Shown in pieces: positions 1 through 6,509 of a stretch of 12,201 nt of DNA. Every line of letters begins with the position of its first letter. Within the stretch, counting starts at the first letter, position 1. The stretch is from DASWID01 sp049682815 (GTDB lineage Bacteria; Desulfobacterota_D; UBA1144; Nemesobacterales; CSP1-2). The notes beneath the pieces were generated by a model, which was not told the origin of the DNA, searched no databases, and saw only the letters and a program-made list of their open reading frames with translations. The position numbers and the translations under genes were made by a program. The stretch lies in assembly GCA_049682815.1 (NCBI GenBank), contig JBAUII010000074.1, positions 1 through 12,201 on the forward strand, given 5' to 3'.

Positions 1-535
1 CTCCCAACTCGATATCAGCCATGATCATTGCGCCGATCATACCAGAGAGGTCGGCGATCACTGCAAGAAACGGAAATGAGACCAATGCAGCAATAAATCT
101 TGGTACTACCAGCTTCTTTATCGGGTCGGCACCCAATGATCTAATGGCATCAATTTGCTCTGTTACCTGCATAGACCCAATTTCAGCCGTGATCCCCGAT
201 CCGACCCTACCCGCTACCAAAAGAGACGCTAGTACGGGGCCCAATTCTCTCACGAATGCGAGAGTAACAATGGGTCCTATCACCCCTTTCGCGCCAAAGA
301 ATGCGAATCCCCAAGCGAGCTGAACAACCATAACCATACCTATTGCTATGGCAGAGACCACTACTATGGGGGTTGACTTAAATCCAATGTCATCCAACTG
401 TTGTACCACAAGCCGGAAATCAAACGGAGGCCTAATACTCGTGTATAATGTTCTGTAAAAAAGGATTACAACATCTCCAACACGTTCAAGTATTGAAAGA
501 AAGTAGCCGCCAAGATTTAATATAAATTCTTTCAT
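1..535 (-). CDS. mlaE: MlaE-family lipid ABC transporter permease (3' part outside window)
   Basis: Integral inner-membrane permease of an Mla-type ABC transporter, which moves phospholipids between inner and outer membranes together with an ATPase (MlaF) and an MCE-domain protein (MlaD). Seen: translating the minus strand from ATG at 535 gives 178 uninterrupted codons to the left edge, against a usual family length of about 255. The family signature lies around residues 98-130, with ELGPVLASLLVAGRVGSG followed by ITAEIGSM and EQIDAI. Hydrophobic segments occur near residues 55-75 and 150-175. The start lies only 5 nt after the TGA of the upstream lipoprotein gene, so the two are probably co-transcribed and translationally coupled; no strong Shine-Dalgarno is visible. 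The rest of the gene, and probably mlaF/mlaD homologues, should lie left of the window. The family call is firm; the exact substrate is inferred. Confidence 0.93.
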   Translation of the reverse strand, partial: MKEFILNLGGYFLSILERVGDVVILFYRTLYTSIRPPFDFRLVVQQLDDIGFKSTPIVVVSAIAIGMVMVVQLAWGFAFFGAKGVIGPIVTLAFVRELGPVLASLLVAGRVGSGITAEIGSMQVTEQIDAIRSLGADPIKKLVVPRFIAALVSFPFLAVIADLSGMIGAMIMADIELG

Positions 536-540
536 TTACA

Positions 541-1074
541 TCAGCTCATTATTTTAAATCGTGAAACGAATTCGTTGAATTCTCCAAACCAATTGTCAAA
601 TTTATCCCGTGCCGATGAATATGACATGTCGTAAATGCAGTCACCCTTTTTTACGACGACAGTACTGATTTTTATAGGGACACCCGATAAATTGCCTTCA
701 TATATTCTTTGAAGAGAAATCTCACCGTTTACCTCCCGCTCACTACTTTCTATCAACTTCTTATCATCTATCCCGATTAAAAGAGTGTTAGAAAGCGCCT
801 TTAGATTGTATTTGATCTTATTCTTGTCGCATGTCGAATTCACAGTAAACGTAGAATTGTCCTGCGGATTCAAGAATGCCAAGTCACCGCCCCTTATCTT
901 TATTCTTTCCCACGTGTCCGGTAGGCTGCCAATTATATAAGCGGTATCCTCTTTCTCAAAATACAATCCATGGAGACTACCGGAAGAGGAATAGGAATCA
1001 GCCCCGGCATAGTACTTTGCAAATTTTGCTATCGAGCAGGAATTAAGCAAAAAAATAAAAGTGATAAATATCAC
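541..1074 (-). CDS. Putative lipoprotein of unknown function, linked to mlaE
   Basis: Small lipoprotein, 177 residues from a GTG start. Seen: a hydrophobic N-terminus ends in a lipobox-like LNSC with Cys at residue 13, so the mature protein would be lipid-anchored; the rest is soluble and mixed alpha/beta. Two further Cys (in NSTC and GDC) might form a disulfide. With this start the signal peptide is very short and lacks a basic n-region. The frame stays open for 18 more codons up to a TAA at 1129-1131, and these codons encode several Lys/Arg. No ATG, GTG or TTG occurs there, so either the GTG at 1074 or an unusual upstream start is used. It sits 60 nt after the phosphate permease gene and 5 nt before the MlaE permease gene. 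I recall similar lipoproteins beside mlaE in delta-proteobacterial genomes, but I cannot name a domain. A role in Mla-type transport is only an inference from position. Confidence 0.72.
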   Translation of the reverse strand: MIFITFIFLLNSCSIAKFAKYYAGADSYSSSGSLHGLYFEKEDTAYIIGSLPDTWERIKIRGGDLAFLNPQDNSTFTVNSTCDKNKIKYNLKALSNTLLIGIDDKKLIESSEREVNGEISLQRIYEGNLSGVPIKISTVVVKKGDCIYDMSYSSARDKFDNWFGEFNEFVSRFKIMS

Positions 1075-1134
1075 GAACTGCTTACTGATAAATTGACAAG
1101 TTGTTATCTTCCTGAACTCCCGATTGACTTATAT

Positions 1135-2127
1135 CTAAGAAATTACATTGATTAACCGTAAAAGTATACCTGCAACTAAGGCACAGACTGGCAGTGTAAA
1201 AATCCACGCGATAACAATATCCCTTGCTATCCCCCATCTGACGGCTGAAAATCTCGTTGTCGATCCAACTCCCATAATCGCAGATGCAATCACATGTGTC
1301 GTACTTACGGGAACACCCAGCGACGCCGCACCCAGAATCACTACAGATGCGGAGGTCTCGGCAGCAAATCCCTGAACCGGTTTAATCTTGAGAAGATTTA
1401 CACCAAGGGTTTTAATAACTTTCCATCCACCAAATGCGGTACCGAGTCCCATGACGATTGCAGAAGCACTAATTACCCAGATTGGAACCTCTACAGTATC
1501 GAGGTAGCCTGCGCTGACAAGGGTCATTGTGATCACTCCCATTGCCTTCTGAGCGTCATTCGTGCCATGACTGATAGCCATGAAACCAGCCGAGAGAATC
1601 TGAAGTTTTCCAAAACGCCTGTTAATTGATGATGGTGAAAAGCGATGAAATAGCCAGATGATAAGGAACATTAGTAGGAACCCAATTCCAAAACCAAAGA
1701 TTGGGGAGGCAACGAGCGCAATTAGTATTTTGGTTACCCCGGCTATCTTAAGGGCTGCAATACCTTTAAATGAGATTGTAGCCCCAATTATTCCACCTAT
1801 TAAAGCATGTGACGCGCTTATGGGAAGCCCCAGGCGAGTCATCATCACCGTCCAGCCGGAAGCAGTTATCATCGCCGAAAGAATTACCGTCTGAGTTATG
1901 GTTTTGGGATCTGTGATATCTCCACCAATTGTCTTAGCGACTTTTGTGCTTAAATAAGCGCCAAGGAAATTTAAGGTAGCACCGAAGAGAACTGCCTGGA
2001 GGGGAGAAAGAACCCTTGTTGATACCACTGTTGCTATTGAGTTTGCAGCGTCGTTCCAGCCATTGGTAAAATCGAATAAGAGCGCTATTACTATTACTAC
2101 GACCGTCAATAAGAGGGTATCATGCAT
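1135..2127 (-). CDS. pit: PiT-family inorganic phosphate transporter
   Basis: Low-affinity inorganic phosphate permease of the PiT/PHO-4 family, which imports phosphate (as metal-phosphate in bacteria) using the proton gradient. Seen: 330 residues, very hydrophobic, about ten likely membrane segments. Both diagnostic repeats are present: GWNDAANS at residues 23-30 with the conserved N25-D26, and its second copy SHGTNDAQ at 186-193. The paired LPISASHA (101-108) and GVPVSTTHV (271-279) loops complete the internal duplication. The length is typical of short bacterial PiT proteins. The start overlaps the end of the DUF47/PhoU-like gene by 8 nt, the classic arrangement of a Pit permease with its accessory protein. 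The stop lies 60 nt before the lipoprotein gene, so the four minus-strand genes could be one transcript. Confidence 0.95.
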   Translation of the reverse strand: MHDTLLLTVVVIVIALLFDFTNGWNDAANSIATVVSTRVLSPLQAVLFGATLNFLGAYLSTKVAKTIGGDITDPKTITQTVILSAMITASGWTVMMTRLGLPISASHALIGGIIGATISFKGIAALKIAGVTKILIALVASPIFGFGIGFLLMFLIIWLFHRFSPSSINRRFGKLQILSAGFMAISHGTNDAQKAMGVITMTLVSAGYLDTVEVPIWVISASAIVMGLGTAFGGWKVIKTLGVNLLKIKPVQGFAAETSASVVILGAASLGVPVSTTHVIASAIMGVGSTTRFSAVRWGIARDIVIAWIFTLPVCALVAGILLRLINVIS

Positions 2128-2743
2128 TCTCGAGGACTATTCCTTCCAAGATGTTTGCCACATCCTCACACTTGTCAATCGCATCTTCAAACGTCTCGTA
2201 GATATCCTTCCACTTAATTATCTCAGTGGGATCAAAATTAGAATTAAACAGGTCCGACAGGGCAATTCTAAAGATCATGTCACCCTCATTTTCAAGGCTA
2301 TGGATCTCGATGCAGGTGTTAAGAATCGATTTAGAATTCTTTAGGTCACTGAGCCCTTCTACCCCCTTTGCCACTTCTATAATGGCCCTTTCCAGTGTAT
2401 TGATTAAGGAGAGCGCATGGGCAGTTGATGTCGTTATTTTATATAATAAGACCCTTTCCGATGCGGAATAGATAAGGTCGAGAATATCATCCATCCTGGT
2501 TATTAAGGAATGTATAAATTCACGATCAATAGGGGTTATGAATGTTTGATGCAACTTGGAAATCGTCTCATGAGTTATACGGTCAGCTTCATGTTCAACT
2601 TCCTTTATCTTCTTCGTCTTGTCGGCCGCAGTCGATAGATCTTGCATCATTTCCTTAAAAAGCTTTATACCCGCAAGGATTTTCTCGGAAGCCTCGTTAA
2701 AGTAATCAAAAAACTTCTCTTCTCTTGGAAAAAATCTAACCAT
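2120..2743 (-). CDS. DUF47/PhoU-like Pit accessory protein
   Basis: Cytoplasmic helical protein of the DUF47 (TIGR00153, PhoU-like) family, thought to modulate the partner PiT phosphate permease. Seen: 207 residues, the usual family length, almost wholly predicted helix. The two metal-binding-type acidic motifs of the PhoU fold are present: EVEHEADRITHE near residues 48-59 and SLENEGD near 148-154. A further conserved DAIDKCEDVANI lies near the C-terminus. It is the first gene of a minus-strand operon and overlaps the permease start by 8 nt. The 139-nt gap upstream separates it from the divergent glutaredoxin gene. No good Shine-Dalgarno precedes the ATG at 2743. The regulatory role is family knowledge; nothing here shows which signal it senses. 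Confidence 0.92.
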   Translation of the reverse strand: MVRFFPREEKFFDYFNEASEKILAGIKLFKEMMQDLSTAADKTKKIKEVEHEADRITHETISKLHQTFITPIDREFIHSLITRMDDILDLIYSASERVLLYKITTSTAHALSLINTLERAIIEVAKGVEGLSDLKNSKSILNTCIEIHSLENEGDMIFRIALSDLFNSNFDPTEIIKWKDIYETFEDAIDKCEDVANILEGIVLENA

Positions 2744-2809
2744 CAGGGTGGATTATGACTTCTTCTGATTTATTTTTAAAATATGTGACCTGTTTATAAG
2801 TAACTTTGA

Positions 2810-2838
2810 ATAATACTTGAAACTCATTTAAAAACCAA
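2810..2838 (-). promoter_or_regulatory. Candidate sigma70-type promoter for the pit operon
   Basis: On the minus strand a TTGGTT (2838-2833) and a TATTAT (2815-2810) are separated by 17 nt. The -10 matches 5 of 6 consensus bases and the -35 only 3 or 4. It points at the DUF47 gene, whose start is about 65 nt downstream. The region is AT-rich, so a chance match is possible. No convincing Pho box was found beside it. Confidence 0.3.
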
Positions 2839-2882
2839 GCATCATATTAACTTAAAAGCAGAGACAGCGGGAAGATTATACA

Positions 2883-3149
2883 TTGAGCAAGGTTGAAGTT
2901 TACACAACTACTTACTGTCCATATTGTCGTGCGGCGGAGGCTCTGCTTGACAGAAAGAAGGTTGACTACAAAAAAATCGATGTTACGCATGACCCTGAAT
3001 TGAAAAGGAGAGTAATGGAAGAGTTCAGTTGGAGGACGGTACCGATCATCATAATAGACGATAAGGTTATTGGCGGATACGATCAACTCGCTGCGCTTGA
3101 AAGGACAAGTAAACTGGATAAAATCCTCAATCATCTGAGCGAGAAATAA
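2883..3149 (+). CDS. grxC: Glutaredoxin (GrxC type)
   Basis: Small cytoplasmic thiol-disulfide oxidoreductase that reduces protein disulfides or mixed disulfides with glutathione or a similar thiol. Seen: 88 residues forming one thioredoxin-fold domain. The active site CPYC is at residues 12-15, directly after the first strand (VEVYTTTY). The cis-proline motif TVP is at 52-54 and the glutathione-site GG at 64-65, followed by the usual D of GGYDQL. All key residues of a dithiol glutaredoxin are present. The start is TTG, preceded by GGGAAG about 8 nt upstream; no ATG or GTG fits the length of the family as well. The gene is 102 nt upstream of gltX on the same strand and divergent from the phosphate operon. 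It may be co-transcribed with gltX, since I see no clear terminator between them. Confidence 0.92.
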   Translation: MSKVEVYTTTYCPYCRAAEALLDRKKVDYKKIDVTHDPELKRRVMEEFSWRTVPIIIIDDKVIGGYDQLAALERTSKLDKILNHLSEK

Positions 3150-3251
3150 TTTAAGGACACCCGGAAGGGTCACCTCTACCATGGTATTAAAATCCCAGAC
3201 ATACGATTAAATCTTTTGACTCATCATAAACTCTAATTTACCCTAAAGCCC

Positions 3252-4652
3252 ATGAAAGTTAGAACCAGATTTGCGCCAAGCCCCACTGGCTCCCTGCATA
3301 TTGGGGGCGCCAGAACAGCAATATTCAACTGGCTATTTGCAAGGCACTTCGGGGGTAAATATATTCTCAGGATAGAGGACACCGATCGCAGCCGCTCAAC
3401 GGAAGAATCCATTAGGGAGATAATAGACGCTATGTCATGGCTCGGTCTGGACTGGGATGAGGGCCCTTACAGGCAGTCGGAAAGAATTGCTATCTATCAA
3501 AACCACGCTCAGAAACTGATAGAGAATGAAAAAGCATATAGATGCTACTGTACCGCTGAAGAAATTGAGGCAAGAAGAAAAGAAGCGCGAAAGCAGGGAA
3601 GGATTTATAGATACGAAGGCACTTGTAGAAAACTAAGATCCCATCCTGAGAACAAACCCTATGCCATTCGACTCATGACGCCCGATTGGGGCTCAATAGA
3701 AGTGGATGACCTTAAAAGGGGGACGATAATCTTCGACGCTAAAGAAATAGACGATTTTATAATCCAAAAGACAGATGGGTTCCCGACATATAACTTCGCG
3801 GTGGTAGTTGATGATGCTGAAATGCAGGTCTCTCATATAATCAGAGGAGACGATCATCTGCCAAATACACCCAAGCAGGTTTTAATATATAGGGCATTAT
3901 CTTATGATGTCCCGAAAATCGCCCATGTATCCACGATACTAGGTCCAGATAAAGCAAAACTCAGTAAAAGGCATGGCGCTACCGCAGTTATAGCGTACAG
4001 GGAAAGCGGGTACTTGCCGGAGGCTTTAATAAACTATCTTGCACGCTTGGGTTGGTCGTATGGGGATCAGGAGATCTTCTCTATGGGAGAACTGATTGAA
4101 AAGTTCACCCTTGAAAATGTCGGCAAATCTCCCGCGGTATTTAACCCGGAAAAGCTTATCTGGCTCAACGCCTGGTACATAAGGAATAAACCGGTCAGTG
4201 AGATCGCAGAGCTAGTAATCCCGCTGCTTCACGATAGGGGGTTCCAGGTAAGGCTGGACGCAAAATTAATTAAGATAGTCGAGAATCTCAGAGAAAGGGC
4301 AAAGACACTCCTAGACATAGCGAACTCGGCAGATTATTTTTTCACCGATGAAATAAAATTCGACGAGAAGGCAAAGGATAGATTCCTGACCGCAGAATCG
4401 CTGCCAATATTTGAAAAGCTCATAAATAGGCTATGCAAACTAGATGAATTTACTATCGAAGGCTTACAAAGGGTTTTCCAAGAAATAATCGACGAAAGCG
4501 GGCTCAAGCTTGTAAATGTCGCTCAACCCGCAAGGGTGGCACTCACAGGCGGTACGGTAAGCCCCGGGATATTTGAGGTCATGGAAATACTCGGTAAGGA
4601 CAAAGTCTTAGCAAGACTAAAAAGAGCGGTTTCCGAAATTTCCAAGACATAA
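3252..4652 (+). CDS. gltX: Glutamate-tRNA ligase
   Basis: Class Ic aminoacyl-tRNA synthetase that charges tRNA-Glu with glutamate using ATP. Seen: 466 residues, a normal full length. The Rossmann-fold HIGH motif appears as PSPTGSLHIGG (residues 9-19) and the KMSKS loop as KLSKRHGA (236-243). A zinc-binding insert is visible as C98, C100, Y121 and C125 in the acceptor-binding region, like the E. coli enzyme. The C-terminal helical anticodon-binding part runs from about 310 to the end, with the common VNVAQPARVALTG segment near 425. No key residue is missing. The ATG at 3252 has only a weak ribosome site. The stop codon is one base from the stop of the convergent phosphoesterase gene. Whether it is strictly discriminating or also charges tRNA-Gln (as in bacteria using GatCAB) cannot be decided here. 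Confidence 0.97.
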   Translation: MKVRTRFAPSPTGSLHIGGARTAIFNWLFARHFGGKYILRIEDTDRSRSTEESIREIIDAMSWLGLDWDEGPYRQSERIAIYQNHAQKLIENEKAYRCYCTAEEIEARRKEARKQGRIYRYEGTCRKLRSHPENKPYAIRLMTPDWGSIEVDDLKRGTIIFDAKEIDDFIIQKTDGFPTYNFAVVVDDAEMQVSHIIRGDDHLPNTPKQVLIYRALSYDVPKIAHVSTILGPDKAKLSKRHGATAVIAYRESGYLPEALINYLARLGWSYGDQEIFSMGELIEKFTLENVGKSPAVFNPEKLIWLNAWYIRNKPVSEIAELVIPLLHDRGFQVRLDAKLIKIVENLRERAKTLLDIANSADYFFTDEIKFDEKAKDRFLTAESLPIFEKLINRLCKLDEFTIEGLQRVFQEIIDESGLKLVNVAQPARVALTGGTVSPGIFEVMEILGKDKVLARLKRAVSEISKT

Positions 4653-4653
4653 G

Positions 4654-5220
4654 TTAGCTCCTTCTCTCGTAGTCAATCACAGTCCGTAAGTTAGTAGAAG
4701 TATTATCCCTAAATTTAACCTCATAACCCTTACACTCACCGCTTTCAGTATCGTAGACAACGAATGTTGAGGGAATGTCTTTTTTGTTCACCCCGTCATA
4801 TCCCATAATAGCTCCAGGATTAATCAAAAGGGTATTATTTACACGCACGACACTATCAATATGATTATGGCCATAGCAAACCACATCATAAGCTCCTGAC
4901 TCAGCAATTGATCTTGCAATATTTGGATAATGATTTACTGCAAGACTCTTTCCACCTAGCTTGAGCTCTGCAAATTCACCATGAATCAGTACCCGCCCAT
5001 CGTACTTAGCTGCGTTGTTGGCGATACGATATTGATCGCCATCATTATTTCCGAACACTATATGGATTTCCTTTGAAAACCCAACGGCCATCAAGTCCAC
5101 TATGAAGGGGGAGCACATATCCCCACAGCAAATAAGCACGTCGGAGTCCTTGATTGTTTCCAAGGCCGGACCCAAGTTCCAAACGTTGTCATGAATGTCG
5201 GATATTATCGCGATTCTCAT
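4654..5220 (-). CDS. YfcE/MJ0936-type metallophosphoesterase
   Basis: Small calcineurin-like phosphoesterase of the YfcE family, which hydrolyses phosphodiesters with a two-metal centre; the physiological substrate is unknown. Seen, numbering from the ATG at 5220 (188 residues): D8-I-H10 metal motif, G33-D34, GNND at 57-60, H97 in NHYP, and GHNH at 117-120, followed by the typical NPGA segment at 134-137. Every metal ligand of the family is present. A longer frame begins at a TTG five codons upstream (5235), but the conserved fold begins at the ATG (MRIAIISDIH), and GGAAATAAAG lies just before it. The gene converges on gltX with a single base between the stop codons, so no independent terminator fits between them. 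It is alone on its strand here. Confidence 0.93.
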   Translation of the reverse strand: MRIAIISDIHDNVWNLGPALETIKDSDVLICCGDMCSPFIVDLMAVGFSKEIHIVFGNNDGDQYRIANNAAKYDGRVLIHGEFAELKLGGKSLAVNHYPNIARSIAESGAYDVVCYGHNHIDSVVRVNNTLLINPGAIMGYDGVNKKDIPSTFVVYDTESGECKGYEVKFRDNTSTNLRTVIDYERRS

Positions 5221-5386
5221 ATTCTTTATTTCCAATCAAGCATGACTTCTACGCCAAATTTATTTTCACGCACAGCTGCAATGATACCTTAAAAATGCCG
5301 GGAATACTTTTGATGATTCAATTTACATCCATGCTTACGATACTAACATATTATACATATTGAACTTTCACCTCAATTAATAGAAT

Positions 5387-5435
5387 CTCAACATTAAAGT
5401 GCCATTTCCAATTGGCTAGCGCTTCAAATGTTGAG
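5387..5435 (+). repeat. Inverted repeat upstream of coaE
   Basis: CTCAACATT at 5387-5395 is followed, after 31 nt, by its exact reverse complement AATGTTGAG at 5427-5435. The loop also holds the palindrome CCAATTGG (5408-5415). A weak TAGAAT -10-like element ends at 5386. The stem lies about 70 nt upstream of the coaE ATG and might be an operator or leader hairpin. It has only nine pairs, so chance cannot be excluded. Confidence 0.35.
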
Positions 5436-5507
5436 GCTTCACTTTCTAACTTACGCCAAATAATCGAATTTGAAACAAGCTTATGCACAAATTACAATAC
5501 CCCAGAG

Positions 5508-6104
5508 ATGAAGATAATCGGGCTTACTGGAAATATCGCGTCTGGAAAAACTGAGGTGGCAAAGATTTTTAGAGAACTTGGGGCAAAAATAATTGACGCC
5601 GACAAGATTGCAAGGGAAGTCGTGGAGCCTGGCGAGATTGCCTGGAAAGAGATCATAGAAGAATTCGGAAACAATATCTTAAATACCGATGGATCGATTA
5701 ATAGAAAAAAATTAGGGGAAATTGTCTTCAATGATGATACGAAGAGAGAGCAACTAAATCGGATCACCCACCCTAGGATAATGACAAAACTAAAAGAGTC
5801 AATCGATAAGTATAAGAAAGAAAATGGAAATCTGATAATTGTTGAAGCGGCTCTCATAGTTGAAAAAGGAGGTCTGTTAAATCTTCTTGATGAATTGATA
5901 GTGGTTGTCACTGATGAAGAAACTCAGGTTGAAAGAATAATGAAAAGAGACGGACTCCGAAGAGATGAAGCGCTCTCAAGAATAAAATCCCAGATGCCAA
6001 TATCTGAAAAAACTAAACATGCAACACATATTATCGATAACTCGGGGAGTTTAGGAGAAAGTAGAAAACAGGTTGAAGGAATATGGACCAAGATAATGCG
6101 CTAG
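5508..6104 (+). CDS. coaE: Dephospho-CoA kinase
   Basis: Catalyses the last step of coenzyme A synthesis, phosphorylating the 3'-hydroxyl of the ribose of dephospho-CoA with ATP in the cytoplasm. Seen: 198 residues from the ATG at 5508, matching the roughly 200-residue family length. A Walker A loop GLTGNIASGKT is at residues 5-15. The conserved D30-A-D32 (DADKIARE) is the substrate/catalytic region. THPRI and VEAALIVE follow in the core, and the lid and C-terminal RxxxRDGLRRDEALSRIKSQ region is typical. The open frame extends 32 codons upstream to a TTG at 5412, but those residues look non-conserved and lie over an inverted repeat, so the ATG giving MKIIGLTGNI is preferred. An AGAG lies very close to the start. 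The gene seems to be monocistronic, with 405 nt before the next gene. Confidence 0.95.
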   Translation: MKIIGLTGNIASGKTEVAKIFRELGAKIIDADKIAREVVEPGEIAWKEIIEEFGNNILNTDGSINRKKLGEIVFNDDTKREQLNRITHPRIMTKLKESIDKYKKENGNLIIVEAALIVEKGGLLNLLDELIVVVTDEETQVERIMKRDGLRRDEALSRIKSQMPISEKTKHATHIIDNSGSLGESRKQVEGIWTKIMR

Positions 6105-6153
6105 AATTGTGGTAGACCATAGAAGACATAGACTTAAATATTAAAATGAGAAT

Positions 6154-6227
6154 GATACAGGATGCAAGATGCAGGATGCACGATAAAACATTCGTTATCA
6201 TGGATCTAGGATCATGAATCGTGCATC
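6154..6227. repeat. GATRCAN heptad tandem repeat with 10-bp inverted repeat
   Basis: Four consecutive 7-bp units GATACAG, GATGCAA, GATGCAG and GATGCAC occupy 6154-6181. The last unit begins a perfect 10-bp inverted repeat: GATGCACGAT at 6175-6184 and ATCGTGCATC at 6218-6227. The 33-nt loop contains a smaller partial dyad (TCATG/CATGA). The structure resembles dispersed heptad-type intergenic elements I have seen in delta-proteobacterial genomes; that origin is inference. It could also act as the transcription end of coaE, although no strong T-run follows. Confidence 0.65.
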
Positions 6228-6242
6228 ACTCTTTGTTACTGT

Positions 6243-6276
6243 AAATTGGCGATCGTTTGTGGCCAATTTTATTTTG
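6243..6276 (+). terminator. Possible intrinsic terminator or stem-loop after coaE
   Basis: AAATTGGC (6243-6250) and GCCAATTT (6262-6269) form an 8-bp stem with an 11-nt loop, followed by a T-rich stretch TATTTTG. The stem is AT-rich, with only three G-C pairs, so termination would be weak. It sits immediately before the candidate carboxylase promoter and could instead be an operator. Confidence 0.35.
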
Positions 6277-6301
6277 ATTAAGGGAATTTTTCTGGTATAG
6301 T
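6274..6301 (+). promoter_or_regulatory. Candidate extended -10 promoter for the carboxylase operon
   Basis: TTGATT (6274-6279) and TATAGT (6296-6301) are 16 nt apart, and TGG directly before the -10 gives an extended -10 element. The -10 matches 5 of 6 consensus bases and the -35 matches 4. A start near 6308 would leave a leader of about 200 nt before the carboxyltransferase ATG. Confidence 0.42.
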
Positions 6302-6509
6302 TGATTCCGCTTTTTTGAGATGGAGAAGGGGTTTGGATTCTAATTATATTCCTAAAACTTACAAAATCTCAAACGTAAATTGTTTTCTGAATTTAAATGA
6401 TAATTCTTACTACAACAGGTTCGACGAAACACAGTTCAACACCCAAATTGCTGTCTTCCTTACCCAAGTGTAATTTCCCCGATCCTATAGATCAGTGAAG
6501 GAGTAAAAC

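Larger units (their letters stand above)
6105..6509. other. 405-nt intergenic region between coaE and the carboxylase operon
   Basis: No plausible gene in any frame. From left to right it holds a GATGCA-heptad/inverted-repeat element (6154-6227), a second 8-bp stem-loop (6243-6269), a plausible extended -10 promoter (6274-6301), and about 200 nt of probable leader before a strong ribosome site AAGGAG at 6498-6503, six bases ahead of the ATG. I do not recognise a known riboswitch in the leader. Confidence 0.7.

Noticed and set aside
21..323. A 100-codon plus-strand open frame at the left edge
   Set aside because: It is antisense to the MlaE permease, whose conserved signature lies on the minus strand.
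2789..2808. Pho box upstream of the phosphate operon
   Set aside because: CTGTTTATAAGTAACTTTG loosely resembles one half-site, but the second half does not match the CTGTCAT consensus.
3150..3180. Terminator after the glutaredoxin gene (ACCC-GGAA-GGGT)
   Set aside because: Only four base pairs and no T-run follows.
2847..3182. A 111-codon open frame on the minus strand over the glutaredoxin gene
   Set aside because: It is antisense to a clear glutaredoxin and its protein has no recognisable features.
5412..5507. N-terminal extension of dephospho-CoA kinase from a TTG
   Set aside because: The extra 32 residues are not family-like and cover an inverted repeat; the ATG at 5508 gives the standard N-terminus.
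5492..5911. A 139-codon minus-strand open frame inside coaE
   Set aside because: Low-complexity Ser/Phe/Ile-rich shadow of the coaE codons on the opposite strand.
6154..6181. CRISPR array
   Set aside because: The units are 7 bp and contiguous with no spacers.
6418..6445. tRNA fragment suggested by a GGTTCGA-like T-loop word
   Set aside because: No acceptor, anticodon or D arm can be found around it.
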